Positions 17,766-31,084 of a stretch of 64,000 nt of DNA are shown here, piece after piece. Location of the stretch: positions 1-64,000 of the forward strand of contig NZ_PYMA01000023.1 of the NCBI RefSeq assembly GCF_003026495.1, written 5' to 3'. Under the pieces are notes generated by a model, which saw only the letters and a program-made list of their open reading frames with translations, made no database searches and was not told where the DNA came from. Every line of letters begins with the position of its first letter. Positions within the stretch are counted from its first letter, which is position 1. A program made the position numbers and the translations under genes. This DNA is from Photobacterium sanctipauli. Its GTDB lineage: Bacteria; Pseudomonadota; Gammaproteobacteria; Enterobacterales; Vibrionaceae.

Positions 17766-19031
17766 ATGGAGTTTTCTACATTCGGTGACAAGTTCGCCCG
17801 CTACTCAGGTATCACCCAATTGATGGATGATCTAAATGATGGCCTACGCAACCCCGATGCAATTATGCTCGGTGGTGGCAACCCGGCGCAGATCCCAGAA
17901 ATGGTTGAGTATTTTAACCGCCTCACCCAACAAATGGCGGCTAGCGGCGAACTCACCCAGGCCCTCACCAATTATGATGGGCCACAGGGTAAGAATATCT
18001 TTATCAATGCCCTCGCCGATATGCTCAAGGCACAATACGGCTGGGACATCAGTGCTAAGAATATTGCGCTGACCAATGGCAGCCAAAGCGCCTTCTTTAA
18101 TTTATTCAACCTGCTTGCCGGTGAATGCCCGGGAGGTAACAAGAAGAAAATCTTGTTGCCTTTGGCACCCGAGTACATTGGCTATGGTGACTCAGGGTTA
18201 AGTGACGATATGTTCATTTCGTACCGGCCGGAAATCAGCCTGCTGGACAACGGGATGTTCAAATACCACATCGACTTCAACCAATTGACTGTTGATGACA
18301 CCGTGGGGGCAATTTGTGCCTCAAGACCAACCAACCCAACGGGCAATGTACTAACCGATGACGAGATCGCCCACCTCGATGAACTCGCGCGCGAGCATAA
18401 TATCCCGCTAATTATCGACAACGCCTACGGTATCCCGTTCCCGGATATCATCTTTGAGGATGTCACCCCGGTTTGGAATGACAATACTATCCTGTGCATG
18501 AGCCTATCTAAGCTTGGCTTGCCGGGCGCACGTTGCGGTATCGTCGTCGCCAGCGAGGAAATTGCCACTGCCGTTGCCAATATGAATGGCGTGTTGAGTT
18601 TGGCTCCGGGCAGTATCGGCCCCGCCCTTGCGCACAAGATGATTGAGCAACATGATCTATTGCGCCTAAGCGAAGACGTCATTAAGCCGTTTTACCTGCG
18701 TAAGTCTCAGCATGCGGTAGAGCTGCTGCAGCAAGCCATTACCGATACACGTTTTCGTATCCACAAGCCAGAAGGTGCCATGTTCCTTTGGTTATGGTTT
18801 AAGGACTTGCCAATCAGCACCATGGAATTATACCAACGGTTAAAGGCACGGGGCGTGTTGATCGTGCCGGGCGAGTACTTCTTTATTGGATTGCAAGATG
18901 ACTGGCAGCACGGCCATGAATGCCTGCGAATGAACTACGTGCAAGACGACGAAGTTATGCAGCGCGGTATTGCCATCATCGCTGAAGAAGTCGCGAAAGC
19001 TTACGGTGAACACAAGCACGCGCAGCCCTAG
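17766..19031 (+). CDS. avtA: Valine--pyruvate aminotransferase
   Basis: A 421-residue fold-type I PLP aminotransferase of the AvtA family (E. coli 417). AvtA transfers the amino group between valine or 2-aminobutyrate and alanine, linking branched-chain and alanine synthesis. The PLP lysine is K249 in SLSKLGLPGARCG; the cofactor pocket motif SRPTNPTGN is at 186-194 and IIDNAYG at 216-222. The same gene lies near glyQS in other Vibrionaceae as I recall. Its product complements the ilv operon at the other side of the window. Confidence 0.93.
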   Translation: MEFSTFGDKFARYSGITQLMDDLNDGLRNPDAIMLGGGNPAQIPEMVEYFNRLTQQMAASGELTQALTNYDGPQGKNIFINALADMLKAQYGWDISAKNIALTNGSQSAFFNLFNLLAGECPGGNKKKILLPLAPEYIGYGDSGLSDDMFISYRPEISLLDNGMFKYHIDFNQLTVDDTVGAICASRPTNPTGNVLTDDEIAHLDELAREHNIPLIIDNAYGIPFPDIIFEDVTPVWNDNTILCMSLSKLGLPGARCGIVVASEEIATAVANMNGVLSLAPGSIGPALAHKMIEQHDLLRLSEDVIKPFYLRKSQHAVELLQQAITDTRFRIHKPEGAMFLWLWFKDLPISTMELYQRLKARGVLIVPGEYFFIGLQDDWQHGHECLRMNYVQDDEVMQRGIAIIAEEVAKAYGEHKHAQP

Positions 19032-19050
19032 CCTATTCAGGATATTAAAT

Positions 19051-19066
19051 TGTTCCACGTGAAACA
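19051..19066. other. parS: parS-like ParB binding site
   Basis: TGTTCCACGTGAAACA differs at one base from the parS consensus (T to C at position 5). It lies 19 bases after the avtA stop codon. Confidence 0.85.
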
Positions 19067-19090
19067 GGCAACCGGATAGCACCAATACAA

Positions 19091-19115
19091 CAAAGGCCAG
19101 CATTGCTGGCCTTTC
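19091..19115. terminator. Terminator between avtA and the small heat-shock gene
   Basis: Stem AAAGGCCAGC-ATT-GCTGGCCTTT. It can serve the convergent avtA and heat-shock transcripts; the flanking T tract is short on both sides. Confidence 0.75.
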
Positions 19116-19153
19116 ACTTATCTATCCGTTATCACGCGCACTGGCGGGAAGGC

Positions 19154-19594
19154 TTACTCACCTTCTAGCAGACGGCTACCATTGATTGCGATTTTGCGTG
19201 GCTTTTGCTCTTCGGGGATCTCGCGTTCAAGATCGATATGAAGCAAGCCATTTTCCATCTCGGCACCAACCACTTTGACATAGTCAGCAAGCTGGAACTT
19301 ACGCTCGAAATCACGCTCAGCAATACCTTGGTATAGGTACTGGCGTGCGTCGCCTTCATGCTGCTCGCGTGTACCGCGTACAATCAGCTTGTTTTGCTGC
19401 TGGGTAATATCAAGCTGGGCTTCGGAAAAACCGGCGACTGCCATGGTGATACGGTAGTGGTTGTCGTCTTGCTGTTCGATATTGTACGGAGGGTAACCGG
19501 CATTGGCATTAGAAACATTCTTCTCCATCTGGTTGAACAGACGATCAAAGCCAATTGCAGAACGGTATAGAGGAGTGAAATCTAGGTTTCGCAT
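19154..19594 (-). CDS. ibpA: Small heat-shock protein, IbpA type
   Basis: A 146-residue Hsp20 family holdase. The alpha-crystallin domain covers about residues 38-125, with the strand [17 protein letters not shown] and the hallmark near [14 protein letters not shown]; the N-terminus [20 protein letters not shown] matches E. coli IbpA. IbpA binds denatured proteins and hands them to DnaK and ClpB. Only one ibp gene is present here, unlike the E. coli ibpAB pair. The 5' region shows a heat-shock promoter and a probable RNA thermometer. Confidence 0.94.
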   Translation of the reverse strand: MRNLDFTPLYRSAIGFDRLFNQMEKNVSNANAGYPPYNIEQQDDNHYRITMAVAGFSEAQLDITQQQNKLIVRGTREQHEGDARQYLYQGIAERDFERKFQLADYVKVVGAEMENGLLHIDLEREIPEEQKPRKIAINGSRLLEGE

Positions 19595-19709
19595 AAATCA
19601 TATCCTTCTTAGGAAGCAATAAAATAATCTAATTGTGATGAAGCGGCTTTCCACTATTGGACAAGACCATCGCAGGCCCGACTTTCGGCACCTTGCTCTT
19701 CATAACTAG
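19595..19709 (-). ncRNA. Probable ROSE-type RNA thermometer in ibpA 5' UTR
   Basis: The last part of the leader reads TTGCTTCCTAAGAAGGATATG shortly before the start codon. TTGCTTCCT can pair with the ribosome site AAGGA across a four-base loop, and TTGCT opposite the ribosome site is the hallmark of ROSE elements such as that of E. coli ibpA. Earlier hairpins are possible in the roughly 115-base leader. Called from primary sequence and hand pairing only. Confidence 0.65.
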
Positions 19710-19737
19710 ATATGCGGATGCACTGCTTCTTTTCCAA
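19710..19737 (-). promoter_or_regulatory. rpoH-dependent promoter: Candidate sigma-32 promoter of ibpA
   Basis: Minus strand: TTGGAAA (19731-19737), 13-bp spacer, CCGCATAT (19710-19717). The sigma-32 consensus is CTTGAAA, 13-15 bp, CCCCATNT, so both elements match with one or two changes. Confidence 0.6.
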
Positions 19738-19756
19738 CCCTTATACGAGAAAAAAT

Positions 19757-19790
19757 CAAAAAAAAGCGCCGCAATAAACTGCGGCGCTTC
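19757..19790 (-). terminator. gyrB terminator
   Basis: Minus strand: GAAGCGCCGCAG-TTTAT-TGCGGCGCTT followed by a T run, about 25 bases after the gyrB stop. It closes the dnaA-dnaN-recF-gyrB cluster. Confidence 0.92.
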
Positions 19791-19815
19791 TAATTCAATG
19801 ATTTAACCTAACAGG

Positions 19816-23329
<3,514 letters not shown>

Positions 23330-23331
23330 TC

Positions 23332-24432
23332 CTACAGCCTGATCGGCATCACAACATACATGGCATCGCCGTTGGCACTGTCTTCAAGCAATGCACTGGC
23401 ATTGGCATCAGACAACGACCAACGCACCTGCTCACACTTCAAGGTGTTCAGCACATCAAGTACGTAGCTGACATTAAAGCCAATTTCCAAAGCCTCACCC
23501 TGGTAGTCCACGTCCAGGAACTCCTCGGCCTCTTCCTGCTCAGGGTTATTGGCGGTAATGCGCATTTCACCGTTGGACAGGTTCAGGCGGACACCGCGGA
23601 ATTTCTCGTTCGATAAAATCGCGGCACGGGAAAATGCCTTGCGCAACTCATCGCAGCCAGCTTCGACAAACTTGTTGCTGTTTTGCGGCATTACGCGGCG
23701 GTAGTCAGGGAAGCGCCCATCAACCAACTTAGAGGTAAAGACGAAGTTGTTTACCTCGGCACGGATATTGGAGTGGCCAATTTGAATGGTAACCGGCGAT
23801 TCAGGGCTATCGAGCAAACGCATCAATTCCATCACACCCTTGCGCGGTACGATGATTTGTTTTGCCGGCATCGCTTGCTCCAGCTCGATGGCGCATACCG
23901 CCATTCGGTGGCCGTCGGTGGCAACCGAGCGAAGCTGCTTTTCGTCTGTTTCGAACAGCATACCGTTTAAGTAGTAGCGCACATCTTGGTGTGCCATCGA
24001 AAACTGGGTGCTGTCGATAAGCTGGCGCATCTGGCCCTGGGGCAAGGTGATTTCAACCTCACTTTGCCAATCTTCAATATTCGGGAAATCAACCGCCGAT
24101 AGGCACGATAGCGAATAGCGGCTACGGCCGGAGCGAATAATCACCCTATCCCCCTCAAGGGAAACGGTAATGTTCGCGCTATCAGGCAAGCCACGACAGA
24201 TATCGAGAAACTTGCGGGAAGGCACCGTGATCGCACCAGGCTCGAAGTCGGCTTCAAGCGCCAGCTTGGCAATCATTTCAACTTCCAAGTCTGTCCCCGT
24301 CATCGACAGGCAACCGTCTTCCACCTGCAACAGGATATTGCCCAAAATCGGCAACGACGGGCGGCTACCCAGCGCACCAGACACCTGCTGGAGCGGCTTT
24401 AATAAATGTTCGCGTGCAACAATAAATTTCAT
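23332..24432 (-). CDS. dnaN: DNA polymerase III sliding clamp, beta subunit
   Basis: A 366-residue clamp, the same length as E. coli DnaN. The dimeric ring tethers polymerases to DNA. Three domains of about 120 residues are apparent; the N-terminus [19 protein letters not shown] and the C-terminal YVVMPIRL that forms the partner-binding pocket are typical. It starts one base beyond the dnaA stop and recF follows after two bases, so the cluster is transcribed together. Confidence 0.99.
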   Translation of the reverse strand: MKFIVAREHLLKPLQQVSGALGSRPSLPILGNILLQVEDGCLSMTGTDLEVEMIAKLALEADFEPGAITVPSRKFLDICRGLPDSANITVSLEGDRVIIRSGRSRYSLSCLSAVDFPNIEDWQSEVEITLPQGQMRQLIDSTQFSMAHQDVRYYLNGMLFETDEKQLRSVATDGHRMAVCAIELEQAMPAKQIIVPRKGVMELMRLLDSPESPVTIQIGHSNIRAEVNNFVFTSKLVDGRFPDYRRVMPQNSNKFVEAGCDELRKAFSRAAILSNEKFRGVRLNLSNGEMRITANNPEQEEAEEFLDVDYQGEALEIGFNVSYVLDVLNTLKCEQVRWSLSDANASALLEDSANGDAMYVVMPIRL

Positions 24433-24433
24433 A

Positions 24434-25849
24434 TTAAGATGACAGTGTTCTTATCAGGTTGGAATAATCTTCTTTGATATCATGGCTTTCCTCACGCAAC
24501 TGCTCGATTTTACGGCAAGCGTGAAGCACCGTGGTATGGTCGCGTCCACCAAAGGCATCGCCGATTTCAGGCAAGCTGTGGTTGGTCAGCTCCTTCGCCA
24601 ATGCCATCGCCATTTGGCGCGGGCGGGCAACCGAGCGCGAGCGGCGCTTGGACAGCATATCAGCCATCTTAATTTTATAGTACTCGGCCACGGTTTTCTG
24701 AATATTATCAATGGTGACCAGCTTTTCCTGAAGCGCCAGCAAATCGCGTAGCGCCTCACGGACAAAATCAATCGTGATGGCACGGCCGGTGAAGTTGGCG
24801 TTGGCAATCACGCGGTTCAATGCCCCTTCAAGCTCACGAACATTGGAGCGAAGGCGCTTGGCAATAAAGAACGCCACTTCGTCGGCAAGGCGAATGTGGT
24901 GGTCTTCGGCCTTTTTCATCAAAATCGCCACCCGGGTTTCCAACTCCGGCGGCTCGATGGCCACGGTCAGGCCCCAGCCAAAGCGCGACTTAAGGCGATC
25001 TTCCACCCCGTTGATCTCGCGGGGGTAGCGGTCGGAAGTCAGGATGATTTGCTGGTTGCCTTCCAACAGCGCATTGAAGGTGTGGAAAAACTCTTCCTGC
25101 GAGCGCTCTTTGTTGGCAAAGAATTGGATATCATCGATAAGCAGCGCGTCAACACTCCGGTAATAGCGCTTGAACTCTTCAATCGCGTTGTTCTGCAGCG
25201 CCTTGACCATGTCCTGGACAAAACGCTCGGAATGCATGTAAACCACCTTGGCGTTCGGCTTGCGATCGGCGATGGCATTGCCCACCGCGTGCAGCAAGTG
25301 GGTTTTACCCAAGCCGGTACCGCCGTATAGGAACAGCGGGTTATATGCCGCGCCCGGGTTGTCGGCAACTTGGCGGCAGGCTGCCAGGCCCAGCTGGTTC
25401 GACTTACCCTCAACGAAGTTATTGAAGTTATGCTTTGGGTTTACGTTGGAGCGATAGCCGGTGTCCTGGGATTCAGGCTGAACCGGGGACGGTGCCGGCT
25501 CCCAGGTTCTCGGCGGCGTATCCTCAACCAGCGGTGCCACAGGCTCGGCCATTGGCGCCGGTGCCACCGGTTTTGGCGGCGGCGCAGACACCGGCTTGCT
25601 GCCCACTTCAAATCGCAGGATCGGCACATCATTACCGCAAAACTCATTAAGCAGGCGGTTGATGTTGTTGAGGTACTTATCCCTAACCCAATCAAGCACA
25701 AAACGGTTCGGCGCGAACAACGTCAGCGTATTATCGTTCAGCTCGGCCTGAAGCGGTCGAACCCACATACTGAATTCTGTTGCAGGGAGTTCTTCTTGAA
25801 GGCGTTGAAGGCACTGCAACCAAAGCGAAGATGACAAGCTCGACTCCAC
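24434..25849 (-). CDS. dnaA: Chromosomal replication initiator protein DnaA
   Basis: A 471-residue AAA+ initiator. Domain I (1-85) for helicase contact; a proline-rich linker, domain II (about 86-130, [11 protein letters not shown] and similar); AAA+ domain III with Walker [10 protein letters not shown] (176-184) and Walker B LLIDDIQF; domain IV with the DnaA-box signature [15 protein letters not shown]. DnaA melts oriC, at about 33.3 kb here. The upstream region contains DnaA boxes and clustered GATC sites for autoregulation and SeqA sequestration. Confidence 0.99.
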   Translation of the reverse strand: MESSLSSSLWLQCLQRLQEELPATEFSMWVRPLQAELNDNTLTLFAPNRFVLDWVRDKYLNNINRLLNEFCGNDVPILRFEVGSKPVSAPPPKPVAPAPMAEPVAPLVEDTPPRTWEPAPSPVQPESQDTGYRSNVNPKHNFNNFVEGKSNQLGLAACRQVADNPGAAYNPLFLYGGTGLGKTHLLHAVGNAIADRKPNAKVVYMHSERFVQDMVKALQNNAIEEFKRYYRSVDALLIDDIQFFANKERSQEEFFHTFNALLEGNQQIILTSDRYPREINGVEDRLKSRFGWGLTVAIEPPELETRVAILMKKAEDHHIRLADEVAFFIAKRLRSNVRELEGALNRVIANANFTGRAITIDFVREALRDLLALQEKLVTIDNIQKTVAEYYKIKMADMLSKRRSRSVARPRQMAMALAKELTNHSLPEIGDAFGGRDHTTVLHACRKIEQLREESHDIKEDYSNLIRTLSS

Positions 25850-26158
25850 ACTGAATAACTAAACACAAAAAGGGATGCAATTTTATACCCGCTGGCTCAG
25901 GATCGCCAGCAAAGAGATCGCAGATCCGGTGAATAAGATCAGACTTATTCACATAGATCGCACAGCAAAAGCCGAGATCAGCACAAATTGCCCGCCTCTT
26001 ACCCACAAATCTATGAACATTTGCTAATAGCCATTTGTTACTGACATCTAACAAATTGTTATTTGACATAACACTTCGTTATTTAAATAAAGCCAATATA
26101 ACCAGATAGGATATATCCACAACAGAAGATCATCACAGCAACCTGAGGAGTAAACAGG
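25850..26158. promoter_or_regulatory. dnaA control region: DnaA boxes and GATC cluster
   Basis: The 309-base gap between dnaA and the divergent transporter gene contains six GATC sites within 79 bp (25901-25979), a consensus DnaA box TTATTCACA (25945-25953), and weaker boxes TTACCCACA (25999-26007) and ATATCCACA (26112-26120). A TATAAA at 25882-25887 on the minus strand may be a dnaA -10. This composition matches DnaA autoregulation and SeqA sequestration of the dnaA promoter in E. coli. Confidence 0.75.
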
Positions 26159-26914
26159 ATGAAAAGCTGGGTAAAAACAACATTTACAGCCGTCGCCTTC
26201 ACACTAGCCGCTAGCCAGAGTGTTATGGCTGCGACGGATGTCAAAGTGGGTATGTCAGGACGCTATTTCCCATTTACCTTTGTGAAGCAAGATCAGCTGC
26301 AGGGGTTTGAAGTCGACCTGTGGAACGAAATTGCCGAGCGCAACGACTACAACGTTGAGTTTGTGACCGCTAACTTCTCGGGCCTATTCGGCCTATTGGA
26401 AACCGGTCGTATCGACACCATTTCCAACCAAATTACCATGACCGAAGAGCGCAAGGGCAAATACCTGTTCTCCCAGCCTTATGTGATTGATGGTGCACAA
26501 CTGGTTGTGCGCAAGGGCAACGATGACATCGCAGACACCGCCGACCTTAACGGCAAAACCGTGGGTGTTAACCTGGGCTCGAACTACGAGCAACTGCTTC
26601 GCCAGCTTGATAACAGCAGCGAAATTAACATCAAGACCTATGATGCCGGTATCGAGCACGATGTCGCCCTTGGCCGCACCGACGCGTTCGTAATGGACCG
26701 CCTGTCATCGCTTGAGCTCATCAAGAAAGCCAACCTGCCGCTGCAACTGGCTGGCGAACCGTTCGAGAAAATCGAGAACGCATGGCCGTTTGTCCAAGGC
26801 GAGAAAGGCGAAAAGCTACGCGATGAGGTCAACCAGGCGCTGGACGCCATGCGCGAAGACGGGACATTGAAAGAGATCTCGGTGAAATGGTTCGACGCTG
26901 ATATCACCCAGTAA
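26159..26914 (+). CDS. Polar amino acid ABC transporter substrate-binding protein
   Basis: A 251-residue periplasmic solute-binding protein of family 3. The signal peptide (1-24) ends SVMA before ATDVKVG. The mature protein begins with the typical VGMSGRYFPFTFVKQDQLQGFEVDLWNEIA block, where the aromatic residues and later D and R residues bind the amino acid group. The cystine-binding TcyJ/FliY group is similar, but ligand is not fixed by sequence. Permease and ATPase genes follow. The same transporter neighbours dnaA in V. cholerae as I recall. Confidence 0.92.
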   Translation: MKSWVKTTFTAVAFTLAASQSVMAATDVKVGMSGRYFPFTFVKQDQLQGFEVDLWNEIAERNDYNVEFVTANFSGLFGLLETGRIDTISNQITMTEERKGKYLFSQPYVIDGAQLVVRKGNDDIADTADLNGKTVGVNLGSNYEQLLRQLDNSSEINIKTYDAGIEHDVALGRTDAFVMDRLSSLELIKKANLPLQLAGEPFEKIENAWPFVQGEKGEKLRDEVNQALDAMREDGTLKEISVKWFDADITQ

Positions 26915-26942
26915 TACGTTCCCCCGTATTGCTTCATATACT

Positions 26943-26971
26943 TAAAGGCTCACCCTCGGGTGGGTCTTTAT
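26943..26971 (+). terminator. Hairpin between binding-protein and permease genes
   Basis: AAAGGCTCACCC-TC-GGGTGGGTCTTT with few T residues after it. Such hairpins often stabilise the message of the binding protein and reduce read-through so that it is made in excess. Confidence 0.55.
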
Positions 26972-27006
26972 CGCTTAAATTCGACCGATAAGAAGATGTA
27001 TCCATT

Positions 27007-27678
27007 ATGGGTTTTGATTTCGATTACATGCTCTCGCTGCTACCGATTTTGTTCAAATACCTCGGTACCACGCTGGGAATGGCACTATGGGGGCTGCTGT
27101 TTGCCCTGATCATCGCATTGGTACTGGCGCTATTGCGGGTATACCGGATCCCGGTGCTGGATCAGCTTAGCCAGCTCTATATCAGTTTTTTCCGCGGTAC
27201 CCCGCTACTGGTACAGCTCTTCCTGCTTTACTACGGTCTGCCGCAAATCTTTCCGGTTTTCGTTGGCCTGGATGCCTTCTCGGCCTCGGTGATCGGCCTC
27301 AGCCTCCACTTTGCCGCCTATAAGGCAGAGAGTATCCGCGCCGCGATTATCGGTATCGACCGCAGCCAGCGCGAGGCGAGCCTGTCAATCGGCATGACCG
27401 AGCTACAGGCCATGCGCCGGATCATCCTGCCGCAGGCGACCCGGGTCGCACTGCCATCCTTGATGAACTATTTTATCGATATGATCAAATCGACCTCCCT
27501 CGCCTTCACCCTGGGCGTGGCGGAAATCATGGCCAAGGCCCAAATGGAAGCATCGTCGAGCTTCAAGTTCTTCGAGGCCTTCCTTGCCGTGGCATTGATC
27601 TACTGGGGAATGGTATTGCTGCTAACCCGTGTCCAGATTTGGGCGGAAGCGAAACTCAACAAGGCCTATGTACGATGA
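27007..27678 (+). CDS. Polar amino acid ABC transporter permease
   Basis: A 223-residue HisM/GlnP-type inner-membrane permease with about five helices. The family start KYLGTTLGMALWGLL, the FRGTPLLVQLFLLYYGLP segment (about 61-78) and the EAA coupling loop (REASLSIGMTELQAMRRIILPQA, about 119-141), which contacts the ATPase, are clear. Its stop codon overlaps the ATPase start (ATGA), so the two are translated together. Confidence 0.93.
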   Translation: MGFDFDYMLSLLPILFKYLGTTLGMALWGLLFALIIALVLALLRVYRIPVLDQLSQLYISFFRGTPLLVQLFLLYYGLPQIFPVFVGLDAFSASVIGLSLHFAAYKAESIRAAIIGIDRSQREASLSIGMTELQAMRRIILPQATRVALPSLMNYFIDMIKSTSLAFTLGVAEIMAKAQMEASSSFKFFEAFLAVALIYWGMVLLLTRVQIWAEAKLNKAYVR

Positions 27679-28445
27679 TTAAGATTGAAAACCTAACCAA
27701 GCGCTTTGGTGACAGCACCATCTTCTCCGGCCTTGACTTAACGATAGGCAAAGGCGAAATCGTGGTGGTGATCGGCCCGTCGGGCACGGGCAAATCGACC
27801 TTGCTGCGCTGTATCAACTTCTTGGAAACCGCCGACGAGGGCCGCCTCACCTTGGGCGATGTCTCTGTCGCCACCCAAAGTGCAACCAGCAAGGACATCC
27901 TTGCCCTGCGGCGAAAAACCGGTTTTGTATTCCAAAACTATGCCCTTTTTGCCCACCTGACAGCCAGACAAAATATTGCCGAGGGGTTGATCACCGTGAA
28001 GGGCTGGAAAAAAGAAGATGCCCACCACAAAGCCCAGCAGATCCTCGACGATATCGGCCTAGGCGATAAGGGCGACCACTACCCGGCCGCCCTGTCCGGC
28101 GGTCAGCAGCAGCGGGTCGGGATTGGCCGTGCCATGGCACTCGAGGCGGAACTGCTATTATTTGATGAGCCGACGTCGGCGCTCGATCCTGAATGGGTGG
28201 GCGAAGTCCTGACCCTGATGCAAAAACTGGCTACCCGCCACCAAACCATGCTGGTGGTGACGCACGAGATGCAATTTGCCCGCGAAGTGGCGGATCGGGT
28301 GATCTTTATGGCCGACGGCGAGTTTGTTGAACAGGGCACGCCAGAGCAGATCTTCAACCATGCTCAGGATCCAAGACTGAAAAAGTTCCTGAATAAGGTT
28401 GGGATCCGCGAAGGATCCTTGCACTCAGCCACACAGGAAGTATAA
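27675..28445 (+). CDS. Polar amino acid ABC transporter ATP-binding protein
   Basis: A 256-residue ABC ATPase. Walker A GPSGTGKST (about 36-44), signature LSGGQQQRVGIGRAMA (about 139-154), Walker B LLLFDEPTSALD and the switch histidine in LVVTHEM are complete. The start at 27675 is used because it overlaps the permease stop; a 12-codon in-frame extension upstream runs into the permease and lacks conservation. Polar amino acid import is the likely role. Confidence 0.95.
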   Translation: MIKIENLTKRFGDSTIFSGLDLTIGKGEIVVVIGPSGTGKSTLLRCINFLETADEGRLTLGDVSVATQSATSKDILALRRKTGFVFQNYALFAHLTARQNIAEGLITVKGWKKEDAHHKAQQILDDIGLGDKGDHYPAALSGGQQQRVGIGRAMALEAELLLFDEPTSALDPEWVGEVLTLMQKLATRHQTMLVVTHEMQFAREVADRVIFMADGEFVEQGTPEQIFNHAQDPRLKKFLNKVGIREGSLHSATQEV

Positions 28446-28478
28446 TTCAGCGCCCGCAGTTTACTGTGGGTATAATTA

Positions 28479-28507
28479 TTGACTATTTATGGGTCAGTGA
28501 TTACAAT
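28479..28507 (+). promoter_or_regulatory. rpmH operon promoter
   Basis: TTGACT (28479-28484), 17-bp spacer, TACAAT (28502-28507): a near-consensus sigma-70 promoter about 90 bases before rpmH, leaving a leader of about 83 bases. Confidence 0.8.
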
Positions 28508-28597
28508 TCCGCCTCTTTGCATTTGAGGCACCGATTGTTCGCAGTCGGGAACTTAAGCAAAACTTAAAAACTGATCAGTTAATTTAAGGTAAAACCC

Positions 28598-28732
28598 ATG
28601 AAACGCACTTTTCAACCTTCAGTTCTAAAGCGCAAGCGTACTCACGGCTTCCGTGCACGCATGGCTACTAAGAACGGTCGCGCAACAATCAACGCACGTC
28701 GCGCTAAAGGCCGTAAGCGTCTTTCTAAGTAA
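28598..28732 (+). CDS. rpmH: 50S ribosomal protein L34
   Basis: A 44-residue highly basic protein, [20 protein letters not shown] to start and ending GRKRLSK, the same length as E. coli L34. It is part of the large ribosomal subunit. It is the first gene of the rpmH-rnpA-yidD-yidC cluster that borders oriC in many bacteria. The 12-base gap to rnpA indicates co-transcription. Confidence 0.99.
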   Translation: MKRTFQPSVLKRKRTHGFRARMATKNGRATINARRAKGRKRLSK

Positions 28733-28744
28733 TCTCTGATTATT

Positions 28745-29101
28745 TTGAATAAGCTCGCTTTTTCTCGGGAGTTACGTCTGTTAACTCCCGAACATTATAA
28801 AAAAGTCTTCCAGCAAGCTCATCGTGCTGGCTCTCCCCACTTAACCATTCTTGCCCGCTCCAACAATCTAGACCATCCGCGTCTTGGCTTAGCTGTACCC
28901 AAAAAACAAATCAAAACTGCCCCAGCCCGTAACCGCTTTAAGCGCATCGTGCGTGAAAGCTTTCGCCTGAAGCAAGCTGATTTGCCAGCCAAAGATTTTG
29001 TTGTGATCGCCAAAAAGAGCGCAAGTGAGCTGAGCAACGAAGAACTATTTAAGCTGCTAGATAAATTATGGCATCGCCTGTCTCGCCCTTCGCGTGGCTA
29101 G
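28745..29101 (+). CDS. rnpA: Ribonuclease P protein component
   Basis: A 118-residue basic protein that assists the RNase P RNA in removing tRNA 5' leaders. The RNR motif [14 protein letters not shown] (about 58-71) is the RNA-contact helix. It begins with a TTG codon, a weak start often seen in rnpA (GTG in E. coli). The 3' end overlaps yidD by 34 bases. Confidence 0.97.
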   Translation: MNKLAFSRELRLLTPEHYKKVFQQAHRAGSPHLTILARSNNLDHPRLGLAVPKKQIKTAPARNRFKRIVRESFRLKQADLPAKDFVVIAKKSASELSNEELFKLLDKLWHRLSRPSRG

Positions 29102-29325
29102 TCGTCGGACTAGTCCGCTTTTACCAACTGGCAATCAGTCCGCTCATCGGACCGCGTTGTCGCTACACCCCGACCTGTTCCCAGTACGCAATTGAAGCAA
29201 TAAAAGCACACGGAGCAATAAAAGGAGGTTGGTTCGCGGCGAAACGTCTATTAAGATGTCATCCTTTAACCGACGGTGGTTATGACCCCGTTCCGCCAAC
29301 CAAGCATAACGACAGAGATAATTAA
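29068..29325 (+). CDS. yidD: Membrane protein insertion efficiency factor YidD
   Basis: An 85-residue amphipathic protein of the DUF37/YidD family that aids YidC- and Sec-dependent insertion. The conserved block [20 protein letters not shown] and later [12 protein letters not shown] are present. It overlaps rnpA by 34 bases in another frame and ends two bases before yidC, the usual arrangement. Confidence 0.97.
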   Translation: MASPVSPFAWLVVGLVRFYQLAISPLIGPRCRYTPTCSQYAIEAIKAHGAIKGGWFAAKRLLRCHPLTDGGYDPVPPTKHNDRDN

Positions 29326-29327
29326 CG

Positions 29328-30941
29328 ATGGATTCCCAACGCAATATTCTGTTAATTGCCCTACTGTTTGTCTCTTTCCTGCTATTCCAGCAGTGGAACA
29401 TGGACAGCAACCCTCAGCCTCAAAGCCAGGGTGTAGAGCAACAAGTCAACAATGGTGATGTTCCTTCACATACTAGTGATGGCCAGCCGATTACTGACCA
29501 AAGCACTTCCAATAACCTTATCACCATCAACACAGATGTACTGGCGCTAACTGTCGATACGCTTGGTGGCGATGTAATCGAAGCAAAACTGCTTGCTTAC
29601 GATAACGAACTCGATTCTGAAGACCCGTTCGTCCTACTGAAAAATGACGCTGGCCACAGCTTCACCGCTCAGTCGGGCCTAATTGGTGCCCAGGGTATTG
29701 ATACGGCAGCTGGCCGTGCTCAACTAACCGTTGACGCTGACAGCTTCACTATTGCCGAAGACCAAGACGAGCTTCGCGTACCGATGACGTTTGAAAAAGA
29801 CGGCATCAGCTACGTGAAAACCTTCATCCTTAAGCGCGGCAGCTACGCGGTTGACGTTGAATACAGCATCAACAACCAGTCTGAGTCGGCAGCCAACGTT
29901 CAGATGTACGCACAGCTGAAGCAGAACCTAATGGATGACGGCGGCAGCCTGACAATGCCTACCTACCGTGGTGGCGCATACTCGGCTGACAGCGTGAAGT
30001 ACAAAAAATACAGCTTTGACGATATGCAGGACAAGAACCTGAACCTATCGATCTCAGAGCAAGGTTGGGCGGCAATGATGCAGCACTACTTCGTGTCTGC
30101 ATGGATCCCGCGTACCGACGACGTCACCAACCTGTACACCCGCACCAGCAATGGCCAGGGTTACATCGGTGTTCGCATGCCATCAACCACAGTTGCACCG
30201 GGTAGTGAGCAAACACTAACCGCGACACTATGGGTGGGTCCTAAGCTACAAGACCAAATGGCCGCCACTGCGCCTAACCTAAACCTTACCGTTGACTACG
30301 GTTGGCTATGGTTCATCGCAAGCCCGCTGCACAGCCTACTGTCGTTCATCCAAGGTATCGTGGTGAACTGGGGTCTGGCGATCATCGTCCTAACCTTCAT
30401 CGTTCGTGGTGCGATGTACCCGCTGACGAAGGCACAGTACACCTCGATGGCGAAAATGCGCATGCTACAGCCTAAGCTGCAGGCAATGCGTGAGCGCCTA
30501 GGCGACGACCGCCAGCGTATGAGCCAGGAGATGATGGAGCTGTACAAGAAAGAAAAAGTGAACCCGCTGGGTGGCTGTCTACCAATCTTGCTACAGATGC
30601 CTATCTTTATCGCGCTATACTGGGCACTGATGGAGTCGGTTGAACTGCGCCACGCACCGTTCTTCGCCTGGATCACTGACCTTTCTGCACAGGACCCATA
30701 CTTCGTGCTACCTATCCTGATGGGTGCAACGATGTTCCTGATCCAGAAAATGAGCCCAACCACGGTAACGGACCCGATGCAGCAGAAGATCATGACCTTC
30801 ATGCCGGTGATGTTTACCTTCTTCTTCCTATGGTTCCCATCTGGCCTAGTACTTTACTGGCTAGTATCGAACGTTGTGACGCTGATCCAGCAAACGCTGA
30901 TCTACCGCTCACTGGAGAAAAAAGGCCTGCATTCTAAATAA
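29328..30941 (+). CDS. yidC: Membrane protein insertase YidC
   Basis: A 537-residue inner-membrane insertase. Helix 1 is at residues 5-20, a large periplasmic beta domain covers about 55-320, and five C-terminal helices (about 335-525) form the hydrophilic groove; MLFLMDS-type boundaries are replaced by [19 protein letters not shown], whose arginine is the groove arginine. YidC inserts Foc subunits a and c, which are encoded further right in this window. A terminator follows. Confidence 0.98.
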   Translation: MDSQRNILLIALLFVSFLLFQQWNMDSNPQPQSQGVEQQVNNGDVPSHTSDGQPITDQSTSNNLITINTDVLALTVDTLGGDVIEAKLLAYDNELDSEDPFVLLKNDAGHSFTAQSGLIGAQGIDTAAGRAQLTVDADSFTIAEDQDELRVPMTFEKDGISYVKTFILKRGSYAVDVEYSINNQSESAANVQMYAQLKQNLMDDGGSLTMPTYRGGAYSADSVKYKKYSFDDMQDKNLNLSISEQGWAAMMQHYFVSAWIPRTDDVTNLYTRTSNGQGYIGVRMPSTTVAPGSEQTLTATLWVGPKLQDQMAATAPNLNLTVDYGWLWFIASPLHSLLSFIQGIVVNWGLAIIVLTFIVRGAMYPLTKAQYTSMAKMRMLQPKLQAMRERLGDDRQRMSQEMMELYKKEKVNPLGGCLPILLQMPIFIALYWALMESVELRHAPFFAWITDLSAQDPYFVLPILMGATMFLIQKMSPTTVTDPMQQKIMTFMPVMFTFFFLWFPSGLVLYWLVSNVVTLIQQTLIYRSLEKKGLHSK

Positions 30942-30961
30942 GCCTGCAGAGCTTCGATAAG

Positions 30962-30989
30962 AAAAGGCGACCGCAGGGTCGCCTTTTTT
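30962..30989 (+). terminator. yidC operon terminator
   Basis: AAAAGGCGACC-GCA-GGGTCGCCTTTTTT, about 20 bases after the yidC stop. Confidence 0.93.
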
Positions 30990-31084
30990 ATTTTCATAAA
31001 TTCCCGGCTGCCGTTTGCGCCTACTGGGCAATCACGGCTAGTCTGTTTACAATTGCTGCGTATTTATCAAGCTAAGCCAAAATT

